Source: Progne subis subis
Taxonomy: Eukaryota; Chordata; Aves; Passeriformes; Hirundinidae
Reading direction: 5' to 3'
NCBI GenBank assembly: GCA_022316685.1
Contig: JAKJHU010001542.1
Coordinates: 1 to 64,000 of the forward strand
DNA: 64,000 nt
A program made the position numbers and the translations under genes. Within the stretch, counting starts at the first letter, position 1, and every line of letters begins with the position of its first letter. Below are positions 21,450-31,147 of this stretch, in pieces. The notes beneath the pieces are model-generated. The model did no database searches and was not told the DNA's origin. It was given only the letters and a program-made list of their open reading frames with translations.

Positions 21450-22386
21450 CAGTTCCCCTTTCCTCCCTTTCTTCCTCTTCTCCCTTTTTCTTTAACACAC
21501 AGGTTTCTTTTGTTGCTTGTTTAAACCATATCAATCCCAACATTCTCTTTCAATCTATCTTTTCCAATTCTCCTCTAAATACTTCAACAAAATTCTACAC
21601 AAACAAATTCTGTTTCATAAGGTGGCCACATAAGCCCCTTTGGCAACTTATACTCCAGCCACACAAAATAACAATATTTTACCATCATCTCCATAGTTAC
21701 CTCTGAGTGAATGCATAGTCTGTCCCAAGGCCTCAGCATTCTCCCCAAGGGACTCTGCAGGGGTATTATGGGATCGTCATCCCTTTTGCCAGGGCCCCTT
21801 CCCGGCTTTACCCTAGCAACCCTCCATGGGTGTTGTGTTTCACCTGTGCTACCCTCCATGGGTGCTGTGTTTCACCTGTGCTGCCCTCCATGGGTGCTGT
21901 GTTTCACCTGTGCTGCCCTCCATGGGTGTTGTGTTTCACCTGTGCTACCCTCCATGGGTGCTGTGTCTCACCTGTGCTGCCCTCCATGGGTGCTGTGTTT
22001 CACCTGTGCTGCCCTCCATGGGTGCTGTGTTTCACCTGTGCTACCCTCCATGGGTGCTGTGTCTCACCTGTGATACCCTCCATGGGTGCTGTGTTTCACC
22101 TGTGCTACCCTCCATGGGTGCTGTGTTTCACCTCTGCTACCCTCCACGGGCGCCCTCCCAGGTTTGCTCCCCGAAGATCCCATTTTACTCACCGGTGAGA
22201 TTTTCAGTGGTCCTTCCCTGCGGACTCTTCACGGACCCCCCTGGTCCGCCACTCGTCTGTCTCCTGGACACTCTCGGGAACCCAATCGATCGCCCGGTGC
22301 CAGCCGCCACCAAGGGGAGCTGATCACCGAAACTGGGTGAGGCGCCTTCAGCTCCGCTCGCTGCCCGCCGCCCCGGACGGTGGAAA
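21450..22386 (-). other. ERV-1 leader / matrix region (degenerate)
   Basis: Between the primer-binding site and readable gag there is no clear matrix frame. The region contains the 32-bp tandem array (21,818-22,150) and GC-rich sequence near the PBS. Matrix coding has either been lost or displaced by the array. Confidence 0.5.
21818..22150. repeat. 32-bp tandem array, about ten units
   Basis: Units of 32 bp start CTCCATGGGTGCTGTG and continue TTTCACCTGTGCTGCC, with only a few substitutions between units (GTGTTTC/GTGTCTC, TGCTGCC/TGCTACC). Three units make 96 nt, so all three frames translate the same 32-residue cycle (MGAVFHLCCPPWV...). That explains the overlapping open frames; they are not genes. 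Confidence 0.9.
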
Positions 22387-22404
22387 TATCCCGGACGGGT
22401 CCCA
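22387..22404 (-). other. ERV-1 primer-binding site
   Basis: The sequence TGGGACCCGTCCGGGATA lies four bases inside the 5' LTR end (TTTCCTAACA). It resembles the tRNA-Pro-type PBS of gammaretroviruses and shares the TCCGGGAT core with ERV-2. The exact tRNA cannot be fixed by eye. Confidence 0.65.
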
Positions 22405-22408
22405 GAAT

Positions 22409-23025
22409 TGTTAGGAAAATTAATCCACGCACACCAGAGGTTTATGTCCAAAAAGGAGACAGAGGAGTCCTTTTACTTTATTCAAATAAAGGGAGAGGCA
22501 ATGGAGCATTTCCCCTGAGGTCTCTCAGTGTTTTGGAGGACGCAGCCTCTTTTTTATCCTAATTTCCTGGTCGTATTTCCCTCTCTCTTTCCCCATTGGC
22601 TGAGGTACTTGAGAGGTACAGACTTCCCAAAATGCCTAAGATTCCCCTTTTAATGTATAACCCCCCACTAATTTTTAATTTTTATAGGATTTATGGGTTT
22701 TTCCCCATTGTTGCTCTCATCTTTCAATATTCAATTTCATTTACAAACCTATGGTTTGTTTGTAAAGGCAAGTATCTTCTTTTCCATTCATCAATCAGTA
22801 GAGTCCTTCCCATTGTTTCGCTTCTCTCTCAGTGCTAGTTTGATCTACCAGCAGACCCAGGGCTTGTTTGTAAAGACAAATCTTGTCATTCCTCTCAGTG
22901 TTTGTGTTCTCTTTTCTCTCGTGCCTCTCTCTGCCTGCTCTGTTTGTCTCTCAGTGTCTCCCTCGACCCAGGGCAGCTCCCACCAATGACCCTGCCCTGA
23001 TTTAATTCCCAATCCAGGAGCTACA
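22409..23025 (-). mobile_element. ERV-1 5' LTR
   Basis: 617 bp. On the minus strand it runs from TGTAGCTCCTGG to CCTAACA. AATAAA lies near 22,485, with CAC/GTGTGCG-type U5 sequence after it. It matches the solo LTR at 303-917 end to end in inverted orientation and covers the 3' LTR fragment. Confidence 0.85.
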
Positions 23026-23330
23026 AGCATGGATGAAGTTCTGGAGACTGGCAGTGAAACGTCACTGTAGGATCTTGCTGCACTCTGGTTTTGCCTCCTT
23101 ATTCAGAGCTTTGCCTTCAAGGGCTGGAACAGCTTTTCCTTGCTGGGAACTGGAATTCCAGAGTCTTGGAGTATGTGCCATGCAGGAGCAGACAGACCGG
23201 GCTCCCACAGACTGGGATCACATGGACTGGGATCCTACAGACTGGGCCTGCACAGACCGGGACCGAATGGATCAGGAACATCCAGAGTGAGATGATGCAG
23301 ATTGGGACCTCGTAGACTGGGATTGTACAG
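23026..23330. repeat. Outer LTR flank, right copy
   Basis: Inverted mate of 1-302, with only a few substitutions. It extends the large inverted repeat past ERV-1 and shows that the inverted duplication includes the integration site. Confidence 0.75.
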
Positions 23331-23700
23331 GTTGGGCTCACGTGGACTGGGATTGTACAGACTGGGATTGTATGGGTTGGGATTACATGGACTGGGATTG
23401 TACAGACTGGGATTGTATGGGTTGGGATTACATGGACTGGGATTGTACAGACTGGGATTGTATGGACTGGGATTACATGGACTGGGATTGTACAGACTGG
23501 GATTGTATGGGTTGGGATTACATGGACTGGGATTGTACAGACTGGGATTGTATGGACTGGGATTACATGGACTGGGATTGTACAGACTGGGATTGTATGG
23601 GTTGGGCTCACCTGGACTGGGATTGTACAGACTGGGATTGTATGCACTGGGATCCCATGGACTGGGATTTCACAGGCTGGGACCATCTGGATCAGAACCC
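23310..23700. repeat. 15-bp array with 45-bp higher-order unit
   Basis: Monomers of 15 bp (GACTGGGATTGTACA, GACTGGGATTGTATG, GGTTGGGATTACATG) repeat as a three-monomer 45-bp higher-order unit, about seven times, and then degenerate. Both plus frames read 15-residue cycles (DWDCTDWDCMGWDYM or LGLYRLGLYGLGLHG). No start context, signal or flanking exon supports coding. Confidence 0.85.
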
Positions 23701-24430
23701 TAGAGAATGGGATCATGCAAACTGGGATCATATGGACCAGGATGGTTGCACTGTAACGATGTGAACTGAGGCGTTCCTGCCCTGCCCAGGGATCCCTCCC
23801 AGCCCCACCCGGGGGCACGGCCAAATGTTCCATTCTGCTGCTGTGGAACGAACACAGCAGTCCTGCAGCCAATCCTGGAGCAATTCTGGGTCTGATCCTG
23901 GTCCCAGTTCTGACCTCGGTGTCAGTCCCGGAGCGCTCCTGGTGCTGATTCCAGTCCCGGTGCCGAGCTCGATCCCGGAGCGGTTCTGGTCCCAGTCTCA
24001 ATCTCGGTCCAGACGCGGTGCCAGTCTCGGTGCTGGTGCCGGTTTCAGTCCTGGGATATACTGGGAGTGTCTGAGACCATAGGGGTGGTGACTGGGACCA
24101 AACTGGGAGAGACTGGCTATGTGCTGGGAGGAACTGGGACCATGCTGGGGACACTGGGAGCAAGTGGGAGTGACTGGGGCCCTGCTGGGAGAGACTGGGA
24201 TCTACTGGGAGTGCCTAGGACTATGCTCGGGGCAACTGGGAGAAGTGGGAACACACTGGACAAAAGATTGACGAACTGGGAGTAACTGGGACTGTATTTG
24301 GGGCAAATGGCATCATAATTGGGAATGACTGGGAGTGACTGGGCTCATACTGGGAGCAACAGGGATCAGGTAGGGAGTGAGGGGAAGTAACTGGTCTCCT
24401 ACTGGGAGTAACTGGTCTCAAACTAGGAAC
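23701..24430. repeat. GC block, hexamer array and ACTGGGA minisatellite, diverged fourth copy
   Basis: The module order is the same as at 30,840-31,147 and in the arms: GC block (23,760-23,870), hexamers (23,870-24,055), then ACTGGGA minisatellite (24,056-24,430), with more substitutions than the other copies. The stretch 24,067-24,240 closely matches 29,365-29,540. Confidence 0.7.
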
Positions 24431-25185
24431 AGCCACTTCCAGCACCAAGACCTCCAAACCCCTTTCCCGGCCATCCCACCCCTCCAGCCCCAGCAGCTCC
24501 TGCTGGGGTCCCGGCAATCCCAGGGGTCCCCCTCTCTTGGGGTCCCTTCTTTGCACTTCTGGGGCTCTCCTTTCTCCAGGGTCCTGCTTAGGGAAGCTGA
24601 GGCTTTCCCAGGGCTCCCCAAACCCGGTGTCCCCCCGCTGGTCCAAGAGCTCGGAGGGCGCGGCCGGGGAAGCCCAACCCCCACCGAGGGGGGACCCGCA
24701 TCCCCCCGGCCCACACCGGGGCTCTGCCGCCACCGGGACCCCCCAAAAACAAATCCCGGGGAGCTCCTGATGTCTCCAACAGGAGAATGTGCTGTTCAGC
24801 TTTGGAACCCTGCAAGCTCCAAACATCCCACCCCCAAAAACCCCAAACCCAGGGACCCCCCGGGATATTTGGGTCCTCGTCCGCAATGGATGGGGGCTGG
24901 GTTGTTTCTGTTCCTGCTTCCCTCAGTGTGGGCTGGAGGTGATCTCCACAGAGCGGAGTTTCTGCTGGGGTCTCCGCAGCTCTCCTTGTTGCTCTTGGCT
25001 GGAACAAGGTTTTCTTTGGTGATAATGGGAGGCAGGTCATGTCCATCCTCCTCCCCTTATGGGGGGTGCCCTGATGGTCTCCATCCGTGCTTAGCTGGGT
25101 GCTGGGCTGGAGGTGGTCTCTGTGGAGCGGAGTCTGTGCTGGGGTCTCTGCAGCCCTCGTTGCTGGGCGGAAAGCGCGGAGCGGT
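24431..25185. other. G+C-rich unique region with a diverged direct repeat
   Basis: No gene is recognised. Two related segments, about 24,920-25,000 and 25,100-25,170, share GGGCTGGAGGTG, GAGCGGAGT and GCTGGGGTCTC. The long open frame 24,377-25,510 plus runs through the microsatellite and has no domain. Confidence 0.4.
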
Positions 25186-25342
25186 GGGGAGAGGGAGAGG
25201 GAGAGGGAGAGGGAGAGGGAGAGGGAGAGGGAGAGGGAGAGGGAGAGGGAGAGGGAGAGGGAGAGGGAGAGGGAGAGGGAGAGGGAGAGGGAGAGGGAGA
25301 GGGAGAGGGAGAGGGAGAGGGAGAGGAGAGGAGAGGAGAGGA
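25186..25342. repeat. (GGGAGA)n microsatellite
   Basis: About 23 perfect GGGAGA hexamers (to about 25,326) are followed by GGAGA pentamers. The tract is pure purine on the plus strand for about 155 bp, a type of sequence that can form triplex DNA. It immediately precedes a CpG-rich promoter-like region. Confidence 0.95.
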
Positions 25343-25600
25343 GCTGAACGCGGCTCCGCCCGCTCCCTTCCGCCGGTGCCGCCGCCGCCGCTTTCCAAAC
25401 CCTGTGTAAGCCCCGCCTCCCTTGACGACAGCCAATGGGCGTCCAGGAACAGCCTGAGGGGCGGAGCAAGCGGCGTTCCACGGTGGGAACCAACAGACAG
25501 GGGGGCGTGACCAGAACACCACCGAGCGATCTGATTGGGCGGGAGGCGGAGGGTTCGAAAAGGGGCGGGGCTCGGGCCCGGGGTCACCCCGGGATTTTGG
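25343..25600. promoter_or_regulatory. CpG island with CCAAT and GC boxes
   Basis: CpG-dense sequence contains GCCGCCGCCGCC, CCAATGGGCG (about 25,432), an inverted CCAAT (GATTGGGCGG, about 25,532) and GGGGCGGGGC (about 25,562). There is no TATA box. It looks like a bidirectional or housekeeping promoter, but no exon or start codon can be assigned on either side. Confidence 0.45.
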
Positions 25601-26545
25601 GAGCAGCTCCAGGTGTCCCCAGTCCCTCTCCAGCTCTCCTGGAGCCCCTTCACGCCCTGCAAGGGGCTCTGAGCTCTCCCTGCATCCTTCCCTTCTCCAG
25701 GAGAACATTCCCAGCTCTCCCAGCCCGGCTCCAGAGGGGCTCCAGTTCCTCTGGGCTCGCCCCAGCAGCTCCCATCCTGCAGCTGGGCTCTCACCTGAGC
25801 GGGGCCCAGGGGCAGAATCCCCCCGCAGCCGCTGCCCACGCTGGGGCTCAGCCCAGGGCACCTTTGGCCTCATGTCCAGCCTCTCACCCACCCGCACGGT
25901 GCCCATGGCGGGGAGCTGTGCAGGTGACATCACTGACACCAAATAAACCATCTCACCCTGTTTCTTTTATTTTTTAACTCGGTCCTGGTCACTCTCAGTT
26001 ATCATTTTTGAGAATCGCATTTCTTTGGCAAGGCGAGGGCTGGCAGAGCCGTGCAGGAGCAAACAAAAAAGGATGAAAACCCACAGAAATCAGCCGTGGG
26101 AAAAGGGTTCCAGCAACTCTGTGATGCTTTGGGGGAATTTCAGCCTTTGGCACTGGTTACAGGTGCATCTAGGGCGGCTCAATTATGCTGGGCTGGGGTC
26201 TCTGGGGGTCCCAGCCCCATCCCAGGGGTGCCCAGGCAGCACCCTCAGCATTCCTGTTGGGATAGCTGCTGTGGAGCAGGGCAATCCCCTCCTGGCTGGA
26301 GAATTCACTGAGGACAGGGACAGGAGCTTGGGAAGGGGCTTCAAAGTCAGGAAAGTGGGCAACTGGGGTCTCCTCAGCATTTCAGCACCCTCCTGCACTG
26401 GGGAGAGAACCCTCCAGGCTTCTGGGGCTCTCTGGGTCTGTTTCCCTTAGAAACATGGAATTCTATGGAATTCTATGGTGTCTGTCATCATGCTGGTGTC
26501 AGAGGAACTCACAGCCCCAGGCAGGCGAGTGCATTTCTGCCTGGC
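25601..26545. other. Unique sequence, no gene recognised
   Basis: G+C-rich to 25,930, with an AATAAA at about 25,942, then mixed sequence. The open frames lack domains and start context. The AATAAA could be the end of a non-coding transcript from the CpG island, but nothing else supports this. Confidence 0.4.
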
Positions 26546-26680
26546 TGCTGCCTTTGGACACGGCTGGACGGGGCTTGGAGCACCCCGGGACAGTGGCAGG
26601 TGTCCCTGCCACGGCAGGGCTGGCACTGCCTGGGCTTTAAGGTCCCTTCCAACCCAAACCATTCCCGGATTCTCATGCTG
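26546..26680 (+). mobile_element. CR1 LINE 3' end fragment
   Basis: The sequence GGTGTCCCTGCC, then GGCTTTAAGGTCCC and TTCCAACCCAAACCATTC, is the conserved 3' end of bird CR1 retrotransposons. The element is 5'-truncated, as most copies are. A nearby ATTCTATGGAATTCTATGG (26,460-26,478) resembles the CR1 terminal octamer but lies on the wrong side, perhaps from another copy. Confidence 0.8.
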
Positions 26681-27240
26681 GGGAGCCCCACGACACCAGG
26701 ACACAGCCCCCAACTCCAGGGAATCCGTCTGGGCAGGGAACGGCCCGAGTGACAAGGACCTGGGTGGCCACATCACGCACGGCCCTCAGCGTTTATTCCA
26801 AACACCGGCTACAGCTCCAGGGACGGGCACACGCCATCGGATCCCGCGGATCAGGCCAAGAAAAGAGGCAGAGCATCGGGAAATCTCTGCTTGGCTGCCA
26901 CAACCCCCCCTGGGCACTTGGAAACAGCTCCCACCATGCCGGTGCCAGCGTGGAAAATCCTCCCCAGTCCTCCCCTGGCCCAGGGGCCACCGAGGCTCCC
27001 CCGGGGAGCTGTCCTGGGTGGGAATATCCTGGAAAGCCGCAGGGATGGACTCGGCTCTCCCGGATCCCGGCCAGGAGGGCGCTGCCATCTGGAACCCCGA
27101 GTCCCCAGAGCGCCCCCGATCCAACCTCCCCCTCTGCGGACCCCTCTGGGGATGGCAGTTATTAAAGAAAGGTTGGATTCAAGTGGGTTGGTGGCACAAT
27201 TACATCACATTTAACCCAGCTCTTGAAATATGATCAACAC
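26681..27240. other. Unique sequence, no gene recognised
   Basis: G+C-rich with several short open frames on both strands (for example 26,786-27,124 minus) and no recognisable domain or splice structure. I see nothing functional in it. Confidence 0.4.
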
Positions 27241-27830
27241 AAGCTGATACTGTAGTGAAGTGTTTCGGTGATGCATATGGGTTGTTTTATTTTTTTGCGG
27301 AGCCATTCTTTGGCTTGAATGTTTTCAAAGTTCTAATTACCTGTTGTTAATGATTCTGTTGTTAAAAATCCCTCTTTTCATTGGGCGTCGCCTCTGCTGC
27401 TTCCTAGGAAATGGCACCTGGATCCATGAGGAGGAGGAGTGACATCAGAGCTTGGATGCAAATGAGAGGACATCTTGCACAGCTCCGCAAAGGAAACCCC
27501 TAAAACGGTGAGCCACCACGGAATCAAAGGATTTAAAGAACACTCCTGGCTGAGGAACAAATATAGTTATCTCCCTAGACCTTTTGAACCTCTCGCCCTA
27601 TCCAGCAGAGACGCTGGCTGCCAAGAGGAGCCCTGACTTCAAACCAAGCGCAGGCTCCTGGTGCTCCCGTGAGGACGGAAGCCCCGGCTCTGCCTGCGCA
27701 CCAGCGCACAAAGCTGCAGATCTCCTCCTCCGCGTCACTCCTGGGAGCAGCAGCGGCGCTGTGTGCGCGACCCGTCGGACCCCCGCCCGAAGCCGAGCCT
27801 AATAAAGGCATTAAAAAAGGAGCAGATGGC
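27241..27830 (+). other. Possible solo LTR or retroelement end
   Basis: An AT-rich start is followed by a TATA-like AAATATAG (27,558), a GC-rich stretch, and AATAAA (about 27,801) about 240 bp later. This spacing resembles a retroviral U3-R-U5 layout. No clear TG...CA ends or target duplication were found, so the call is weak. It directly precedes the TTTTAGGCC-type minisatellite. Confidence 0.25.
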
Positions 27831-27869
27831 CTTGCCCTGTTTATTTCAAACATAACTCAAAGGGCTCTA

Positions 27870-28340
27870 AAGTCCCCCTTAAATCCACGTGGTTTGGCCT
27901 AAAATCAGCCAAATGCAGTTAAAATCATCCAAAGCGGCCTAAAATCAAACCAAAGGGGCCTAAGACGGCCCAAACTGGTTTAAAACCCTCATAAAATGGC
28001 CTAAAATCCCCCCAAAATCTCCCAAATGGGCCTAAAATCCACCCCAAAAGTAGCTGGATTGCCTTGAAATCACCCAAAGGGACCTAAAGTCCACCCTAAA
28101 AACTCACCAGATTTGGCCTACAAACACCTAAACATACCTTAAACTCATCCAAATGGGCCAAAAATCCTCCAAATGTATCTAAAATTGCACACTAAAACTG
28201 CCCAGCTTATCCTAAAATCACCCAAATGAGACAAAACCCCAACAGATTTTGCCTATAATACGCCAAAGGTTCCTAAAATCCACACTAATCCTGCCCAGTT
28301 GGGCAAAAATCACCCAAACGGGTCTAAAATCTTGTTGGAA
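27870..28340. repeat. GGCCTAAAATC minisatellite
   Basis: Units of about 25-32 bp containing GGCCTAAAATCACCCAAA. It is the inverse orientation of 7,421-8,210. A second block of the same family lies at 28,560-28,760, split by an ACTGGGA block. Confidence 0.75.
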
Positions 28341-29545
28341 CAAACGGAACCATGCTGGGGGACACTGGGATCAGACTGGATCATACTGGCAGCAACTGGG
28401 ACTGCACTGAGGGTGACTGGGAGCAACTGCGGGCAACTGGCAGTGACTGGGAATGTGCTGAGAGGGACTGGGATATACTGGGAGAGACTGAAACCACAGT
28501 GAGTGTAAGCGGGAGCAACTGGAACCACACTGGATGAGAATGGGAGCAGCTGAGCCCATGTCAAAAGGTGCTGAAAATCCACCCTAAACCCAATCACATT
28601 TGGTCTGAAAACACCCAAAGAGGCCTCAAATCCCTACAAAGTGGCCTAAAATGACACAAAGGGCCCTAAAATCCACCTTAAATCCACATGGTTTAGCCTA
28701 AAATGAGCCAAATGCAGTTAAAATCATCCAAAGTGGCCTAAAATCAAAGGCCAGGGTAATACTGGGATCCTACTGGAAATGAGTGGCATCATACTGGGAA
28801 TGACTGGAATAGTGCTGGGAGTATTTTAGAGGAAACGGGATCACATTGGAATCAGACTGGGAGTGACTGGAAAGGTGCTGGCCATGACTAGAACCATACT
28901 GGGAGTGACTGGGAGCAACGGGGCCCACACTGGGAGTGACAGGGAATCACCCTGGGCAGGACTGGAATAATGCTGGGAGTGTCTGGGAATGACTGGGGTC
29001 ATACTGGGGGTGACTGGGAACAAGGGATCATACTGCAAGCCACTGGGATTACAGTGGCTGTGAATGGATCCTGACTGGGGTTACTGGGAGCTACTGGGCA
29101 CATGTTTGCAGGAAAATGGGGACTGAGATGAACTGGAAAGTACTGGAAGCACCCTGAGGAGACTGAGATGACAACTGCGATCATACTGGGAGCAACTGGG
29201 ACTATACTTTGGGCAACTGCCAGAAACTGGAGTCATGCTGGAGGAAACGGCGAGTAACTGGGGAAAACTGGGATGGTTCTGTGGGAAATGGAAACTTACA
29301 GGGGAAACTCGGAGTGCCTGGGAATGACTATGAGAATGTCCAGGGACACTGGGATACACTGGGAATGTCTCAGACCATAGGGGCGGAAACTGGGATCAAA
29401 CTGGGAGAGACTGGCTATGTGCTGGGGGGAGCTGGGACCATGCTGGGGACACTGGGAGCAAGTGGGAGTGCCTGGGGCCCTGCTGGGAGAGACTGGGATC
29501 TACTGGGAGTGCCTAGGACTATGCTCGGGGCAACTCTTCCTCCCC
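28341..29545. repeat. ACTGGGA minisatellite, third copy
   Basis: ACTGGGATCATACTGGGA-type degenerate units (28,341-28,560 and 28,760-29,545) match 8,440-9,470 in inverted orientation. The block 28,560-28,760 between them belongs to the GGCCTAAAATC family. Confidence 0.8.
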
Positions 29546-29574
29546 CATCTCCTCCTGCCCCGTTCTGAACCCGG

Positions 29575-29930
29575 AATGGTGAGGGCGGGGTCAAGGAAAG
29601 GGCGGGAACTGTGAGGGGAAAGGGGCGGGGTCAAGGAAAGGGCAGGAACTGTGAGGGGAAAGGGGCGGGGTCAAGGAAAGGGCGGGAACTGTGAGGGGAA
29701 AGGGGTGGGGTCAAGGAAAGGGCGGGAACTGTGAGGGGAAAGGGGCGGGGTCAAGGAAAGGGCGGGAACTGTGAGGGGAAAGGGGCGGGGTCAAGGAAAG
29801 GGCGGGAACTGTGAGGGGAAAGGGGCGGGGTCAAGGAAAGGGCGGGAACTGTGAGGGGAAAGGGGCGGGGTCAAGGAAAGGGCAGGAACTGTGAGGGGAA
29901 AGGGGCGGGATGAGAGACAGAGCAGGAATT
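29575..29930. repeat. 40-bp GC-box tandem array, long copy
   Basis: About nine near-identical 40-bp units, each with GGGGCGGGGTCAAGG, AAAGGGCGGGAACTG and TGAGGGGAAA. Only a few base changes separate the units (GGGGTGGGG, GGGCAGG). Every unit carries a GC box and a second GGGCGGG. It is the inverted mate of 8,215-8,405, which has about four units. Confidence 0.9.
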
Positions 29931-29954
29931 CTGAAGGGAAAAAAGTGCAGGCAA

Positions 29955-30445
29955 GGCAACAAACGGTCCTAAAAGGGCCTGGTTTGGTCTAGAATCACAC
30001 TAAGTGGCCTAAAATTGCCCAAAGAGGCTGAAAATCCAGGCTAAACCCGGTCAGGTTTGGCTTCAAATCACCCAAAGAGCCTTGCAATCCCCACAAGAGA
30101 TATTTAAATAACACAAAAGGGCCTAAAATCCACCCTGAATCCGTAATTTGGCCTTAAGCAAGCCAAATAGGGTTAAAATCTTCCAAAGGGGTTTAAAATC
30201 CAACCAAAGAGGTGTAAAATTGCCCAAACTGGTTGAAAACTCAGGCAAAAATGCCCCCAAATCACCCTTAAATCTCACCAAAAGGTGTAAAATCCACCCT
30301 GAAACTACCTGGTTAGGCTTAAAATCACCCAAAGGAACGTAAAGTACACTCTAAAACCCACCAGATTTGGCCTAAATTCATCCAAAGGTTGCTAAAATCC
30401 ACACTAATTGTCCCCAGTTTTGGCTAAAATCACCCAAACTGCCCT
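29955..30445. repeat. GGCCTAAAATC minisatellite, third copy
   Basis: Mate of 7,421-8,200 in inverted orientation, with no coding potential. Confidence 0.75.
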
Positions 30446-31147
30446 AAAATCTCCCTGATCGAGACTGAGACCAAGATCGAGACCGAGACTGAGACCATAA
30501 TCAGCACCGGAACCGGCACCAGCACCAAGACTCAGACCGACACCAGATCCGAGACTGGCACCGCTCTGGTACTGGGACCAAGAATGAGATTGGCACTGAG
30601 AGCACTCCGGGACCAAGACAGGCAGTGGTACCGACACTGGGACCGGCACTGATCCGAGACCGAGACTGAGGCCGGGACTGAAACCGGGCCTGGCACCGAG
30701 ACTGGCAGCCCTGGAGTGTGTGCCATGCAGGACCAGACAGACTGGGATCATGCGGACTGGCACCTTGTAGGCTGGGATTGTACACACTGGGATCGCACGG
30801 ACTGGGATTTCACAGGCTGGCAGCGCATGGATCAGAACCACAGAGACTGGGATCATACAAACTGGGATCATATGGAGCGGGATGGCTGCAGCGGAACGAC
30901 GCGAACCGAGGCGGTCCCGCCCGGCCCAGGGCTCCCTCCCAGTCCCGCCCGGGTGTGCGGCCAAAACTCCCCAGAGCGAACGCGGCGGTCCCGGAGCGAT
31001 CCTGGAGCCAATCCCGGAGCGATTCGGGGTCCGATCCCCGTCCCGGTGCCGCCTCCAGTCTCAAGTCTCAGTCCCGGAGCGCTCCCGGTGCTGATTCCGG
31101 TCCCGGTGTCGATCTCGATCCCGGAGCGGTGCCATTCTTGGTGCCAG
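30446..31147. repeat. Third copy of hexamer / 15-bp / GC block, cut by ERV-2
   Basis: Hexamers (30,446-30,715), 15-bp ACTGGGATCATACAA-type monomers (30,716-30,890), GC block (30,890-31,050) and the start of the next hexamer array match 7,420 down to about 6,745 inverted. The match stops at GTGCCAG (31,147), where the ERV-2 LTR begins, and does not resume at 40,308. Confidence 0.8.

Larger units (their letters stand above)
16009..23025 (-). mobile_element. ERV-1: decayed gammaretrovirus-like provirus
   Basis: The order on the minus strand is 5' LTR (22,409-23,025), PBS (22,387-22,404), leader with a tandem array, gag, pro-pol, env remnants, and a truncated 3' LTR (16,009-16,287). Internal genes carry many frameshifts, and the RT core is deleted. 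The 3' LTR lacks both ends and abuts a zinc-finger exon, so the right-hand provirus edge has been lost by deletion. Target-site duplication cannot be assessed. The protein similarity is to gammaretrovirus-like (class I) bird ERVs. Confidence 0.85.

Noticed and set aside
21711..22323. Cys- and Pro-rich repeat proteins inside ERV-1
   Set aside because: Three-frame readings of the 32-bp array; they are antisense to the provirus and have no promoter.
23342..23764. DWDCTDWDC repeat protein frame
   Set aside because: Translation of a 15-bp satellite; the overlapping frame gives an equally regular LGLYR repeat, so neither is supported as coding.
24377..25510. 377-codon plus-strand frame with (GR)n repeat, and Ser/Leu/Pro-rich mates on the minus strand
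   Set aside because: These come from the (GGGAGA)n tract fused to GC-rich sequence; no domain or homologous signal.
26455..26480. CR1 terminal octamer pair (ATTCTATG) as proof of a second CR1
   Set aside because: Only two units in the wrong orientation and position for the fragment at 26,546; too short to call.
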